Source: Anaerolineae bacterium
GTDB lineage: Bacteria > Chloroflexota > Anaerolineae > Anaerolineales > E44-bin32
Direction: 5' to 3'
DNA: 12,487 nucleotides
NCBI GenBank assembly: GCA_030598885.1
Contig: JAUVOZ010000043.1
Location: forward strand, 1-12,487
Position numbers and translations under genes: made by a program
The notes under the pieces: model-generated
Seen by the model: only the letters and a program-made list of their open reading frames with translations
What the model was told of the DNA's origin: nothing
Database searches by the model: none
Shown: positions 11,220 to 12,487 of the stretch, one piece after another
How positions within the stretch are numbered: position 1 is the stretch's first letter
How the letters are laid out: the number at the start of each line of letters is the position of its first letter

Positions 11220-12326
11220 CTATCCAATGGTTTTCACAATAAAGATTAGAACCATCAGCCCAACTGTTAACCCACACAATCCGACCAGCAGGCCACCCCA
11301 TTTGAGCGGTATCTGCCTGCTTCCCTCGGGCATCAGAGGTGTATTGGGGTCGAGGTACGGATACAATTCGTCGATCGCCGGCGTCGGGACGGATGTGTTG
11401 CGGGTCAGTGCCAGGAATTCATCGGCGAGGTGTTGGATTTCATCGCGCGCCACGTTAGCGTGGCCCACCAAGGCAACCTTCATCGCGTCTAGAGTAATCA
11501 AGCGCCGCAATAAGACGATAAGAATCGGCTCCGGAATCCACTCAAAGATCTTCATATTGGCCGGGGTGATGGGTACGCCGAGTGCCCGCAGCATCTGGAA
11601 ACCTTCGCGAATAGCACGGGTGGTTAGGACAAGCCCATCGCGCGTACGGGCTAATCGGTAGTTGTCAGTCCCAGCAGCGTATAGGGCAGGGCAAAGCGAG
11701 GGCATCAGCAGGGCAACGTGGGTCTTGAGCCAGTCGTCCATATCGGTGCGTATTTCAGCCTTGTATCCAATGGTAGTTTCGAGAATGCGAGCGACCCTCT
11801 TCGTCCGATCCGTGACGCGGCCATCGACCTCACCAAAAGGGATAGCTGCCTTATCCTCTTCCCTACCGGCAAGACAGTGAATGATGTAACCTTCAAAATA
11901 TCCGGCCGACCTCGGAAAACCGATCAATACCCGTTCTACTCCCAAAGCATCGACCAACTCCCCGGGTCCGGCAGCGTTATTCATCAAGAATAAGACATTA
12001 GGGGTATGCCGGTTGGCCGCCAGTATAGGCAGGATGTCCAGCGCGTGGTTCTTACGCATGATGACCAATACCAGATCATAAGCGTCTTCAGCGGCAAGCG
12101 TTTCTACGACATTAACCCGGGTTACTGTCTGCTGATCGGTGTCCACATCATGCAGCACAATGCCGTGTTCCCGTAGGTCGGTTAGTCGCTGACCCCGCGC
12201 TAGGATCGACACATCGTTCCCGCCTTCCTGCAACCGCGCGGTAAACAAGCTGCCCAAAGGACCGGCACCATAAACCAAGATCTTCGCTCCGCTCGTCCCT
12301 GAACCCTCCTTTGTGTTGGCACTCAC
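11220..12326 (-). CDS. Ketopantoate reductase-like (PanE/ApbA family) NAD(P)-dependent oxidoreductase with C-terminal membrane anchor
   Basis: From the GTG at 12326 the product is 368 residues. A Rossmann fold begins with KILVYGAGPLGSLFTARL (15-32, GxGxxG at 20-25), followed by VSILARG, typical of ketopantoate reductases, which reduce 2-dehydropantoate in pantothenate synthesis. The C-domain keeps a lysine in WLKTHVALLMP (199-209, Lys201) and Glu295 in GHANVARDEI, but lacks the usual asparagines of the KxxxN...NP motif. The substrate may therefore differ. The last 26 residues (343-368, WGGLLVGLCGLTVGLMVLIF then IVKTIG) form one hydrophobic segment, a probable tail anchor not usual in PanE. 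The open frame extends to 12473, but GGGAGG lies 8 nt before the GTG and homology begins only afterwards. It is transcribed leftwards, upstream of the pheS promoter. Confidence 0.82.
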   Translation of the reverse strand: MSANTKEGSGTSGAKILVYGAGPLGSLFTARLQEGGNDVSILARGQRLTDLREHGIVLHDVDTDQQTVTRVNVVETLAAEDAYDLVLVIMRKNHALDILPILAANRHTPNVLFLMNNAAGPGELVDALGVERVLIGFPRSAGYFEGYIIHCLAGREEDKAAIPFGEVDGRVTDRTKRVARILETTIGYKAEIRTDMDDWLKTHVALLMPSLCPALYAAGTDNYRLARTRDGLVLTTRAIREGFQMLRALGVPITPANMKIFEWIPEPILIVLLRRLITLDAMKVALVGHANVARDEIQHLADEFLALTRNTSVPTPAIDELYPYLDPNTPLMPEGSRQIPLKWGGLLVGLCGLTVGLMVLIFIVKTIG

Positions 12327-12334
12327 CTCGATTT

Positions 12335-12340
12335 CCTCCC
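12335..12340 (-). promoter_or_regulatory. Ribosome binding site that fixes the GTG start of the PanE-like gene
   Basis: GGGAGG on the minus strand lies 8 nt upstream of the GTG at 12326. The longer frame contains ATG codons at 12473 and 12422 without a comparable site, and its extra residues do not resemble the family. Confidence 0.6.
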
Positions 12341-12420
12341 AACGAATATCGCGGACCCCAGGTACCTGAAAATGTCCTTGGGAAGACGTTTCCTTAAAAG
12401 AGACAACCTCCCTGACCAGC

Positions 12421-12426
12421 ATTATG
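12421..12426 (-). promoter_or_regulatory. Possible -10 box for the PanE-like gene
   Basis: The minus strand reads CATAAT (5 of 6 consensus), about 95 bp upstream of the GTG. A -35 candidate (TTGGTG at 12442-12447) has a short 15-bp spacer, so the call is weak. The stretch 12327-12487 shows no other gene. Confidence 0.25.
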
Positions 12427-12487
12427 CCACACCGCCAGTCGCACCAATAGGATGAACGCGAGAATCTATACATCCCAGTATCGAAAA

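Noticed and set aside
11227..11661. Plus-strand open frame of 144 codons
   Set aside because: Antisense to the PanE-like gene; its Ser/Arg-rich composition is typical of a shadow frame.
12327..12473. Upstream extension of the PanE-like gene by 49 codons
   Set aside because: The residues do not resemble the family and GGGAGG precedes the GTG at 12326.

Overview
The window reads as a chromosomal segment of a bacterium outside the Proteobacteria, most likely a member of the Chloroflexota (Anaerolineae-like). This placement is an inference. It rests on a moderate GC content, a T-box-controlled pheS-pheT operon, the lone AmrS-type radical SAM gene, the small NIPSNAP-like protein, the 'ketopantoate reductase-like' protein with a membrane tail, and a dispersed palindrome built on a GTAGGGGCGGTTC-type core. 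No phage genes, transposases, tRNA genes, rRNA genes or CRISPR arrays were seen. Most genes are housekeeping or conserved hypothetical; the accessory-looking part is a small element inserted between pheS and pheT.

Layout from left to right. 1-818 (+): 3' two thirds of a PLP-dependent alpha-oxoamine synthase (Kbl/BioF type), cut by the window edge. 819-1009: convergent intergenic region with a 9-bp inverted repeat. 1010-1330 (-) and 1369-2493 (-): a NIPSNAP-like small protein downstream of an AmrS-type radical SAM enzyme, probably one operon. 2494-2558: compact divergent promoter region. 2559-3152 (+): MobA-like molybdenum cofactor guanylyltransferase. 3153-3342: intergenic stretch with alternative hairpins. 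3343-3819 and 3847-4110 (+): a cyclic-nucleotide-binding-fold protein without a DNA-binding domain, followed by a NifU/NfuA-type Fe-S protein. 4216-4860 (-): MBL-fold hydrolase. 4909-4981: nested palindromic repeat. 4982-5413 (-): DNPH1-like deoxynucleotide N-hydrolase. 5636-5845 (+): cold-shock protein with a strong terminator. 5961-6572 (+): coiled-coil plus GAF protein.

The right half is the phenylalanyl-tRNA synthetase locus, transcribed leftwards. A consensus promoter (TTGACA-N18-TATTAT) drives a leader of about 360 nt that carries a complete T-box riboswitch. The specifier is UUC, the UGGU bulge suits tRNA-Phe, and the antiterminator and terminator are mutually exclusive. pheS and pheT follow. 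They are separated by about 615 bp that hold a 555-bp element encoding a four-helix-bundle protein of the 23S-rRNA-intervening-sequence (S23/IVP, Avd-like) family. The element is bounded by 25-bp inverted repeats, each made of three imperfect 8-bp units. Two of the four mismatches between the repeats become G-U wobbles only in the pheS-pheT mRNA. This suggests that the ends pair as RNA, as in rRNA intervening sequences, and is the most unusual feature of the window. Upstream of the T-box promoter lies a PanE/ApbA-like oxidoreductase with a C-terminal transmembrane tail.

Working together: PheS and PheT form the alpha2beta2 synthetase, controlled by uncharged tRNA-Phe. The Moco (MobA), radical SAM (AmrS) and Fe-S (NifU-like) genes point to metal-cofactor metabolism in the left half, but no pathway is complete within the window.
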